From the NCBI GenBank assembly GCA_910589555.1, contig CAJUTE010000007.1, positions 28,308 to 92,307 of the forward strand: a stretch of 64,000 nucleotides of DNA. The letters run 5' to 3'. This DNA comes from an uncultured Muribaculum sp. (GTDB lineage Bacteria > Bacteroidota > Bacteroidia > Bacteroidales > Muribaculaceae). The position numbers and the translations under genes are program-made. Shown piece after piece: positions 63,945-64,000 of the stretch (positions are counted from its first letter, which is position 1; every line of letters starts with the position of its first letter). The notes below the pieces were generated by a model. The model was not told the DNA's origin, did no database searches, and saw only the letters and a list, made by a program, of their open reading frames with translations.

Positions 63945-64000
63945 GGTGGAGCTGGAGGGACTTGTTCCTAACGCTCCAAATATACTCATGTCAAGCATTT
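63945..64000 (-). ncRNA. ssrA: Sequence resembling the 3' end of tmRNA (or a derived attachment site), cut by the window edge
   Basis: The minus strand reads AAGTCCCTCCAGCTCCACC, which matches the T-loop-to-end part of bacterial tmRNA (E. coli ends with CCAGCTCCACCA). The 5' half of the T stem does not pair well with the 3' half (TTAGG against CCCTC), so this may be the 3' fragment left at an integration site rather than the working gene. The following terminator supports an RNA gene. Only 56 nt are visible. Confidence 0.4.

Overview
The window comes from a Bacteroidales chromosome, most likely a gut Muribaculaceae (S24-7) relative. Promoters carry the Bacteroidota -7 box TAnnTTTG, Shine-Dalgarno sites are mostly absent, and Bacteroidales families such as Wzi, DUF4923, DUF6249, DUF3244 and NlpC/P60 lipoproteins are present. 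The family-level placement is inference; the order is well supported.

Layout: 1-6187 carries a lipoprotein esterase, UDP-glucose dehydrogenase (ugd), the Kup potassium transporter, phosphoglycerate mutase (gpmA) and an isolated urease accessory gene (ureF). 6352-10123 holds two tail-to-tail NlpC/P60 peptidases and an operon of lysE-type exporter, CBM9-like protein and DUF4923 protein. 10234-17596 is the cell-shape operon purH-mreB-mreC-mreD-mrdA-rodA read leftward. 17697-22797 has an FAD protein, a MATE exporter, a HAD hydrolase, nadC and rlmH. 22798-23880 is almost gene-free and contains an array of short hairpins with a common TGAAA loop, two larger structured modules, and an 82-bp double-hairpin element touching the next gene. 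23880-29956 has small regulators, an outer-membrane barrel with a DUF2141 partner, two GNAT enzymes, a YdeI-like protein, an SMR exporter and a flavin-type oxidase. 29957-31154 is a decayed patch (broken higBA toxin-antitoxin genes and a winged-helix fragment) next to tRNA-Ser.

31690-43224 is the most coherent system: a periplasmic adaptor, two pairs of FtsX/MacB-like permeases around a single ATPase, a TolC protein, then an NtrC-family sigma-54 response regulator and its histidine kinase. In front of the adaptor lie a sigma-54-type -24/-12 promoter and two TGTCCG/CGGACA dyads at the distance expected of activator sites, so the system probably controls its own export operon.

43309-56715 carries a small barrel protein, Lon, the threonine operon (thrA, a phosphoglycerate-mutase-like homoserine kinase, thrC), a wzi-lipocalin pair, a DUF6249/ECF sigma/small membrane protein operon and an NhaD antiporter. 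56944-64000 holds a TPR membrane regulator of low GC, a DUF3244 protein, two outer-membrane barrel proteins, an MFS exporter, an unrecognised coiled-coil protein, and at the right edge a sequence resembling the 3' end of tmRNA followed by a terminator hairpin.

No CRISPR array, rRNA, intact IS element or integrase was seen.
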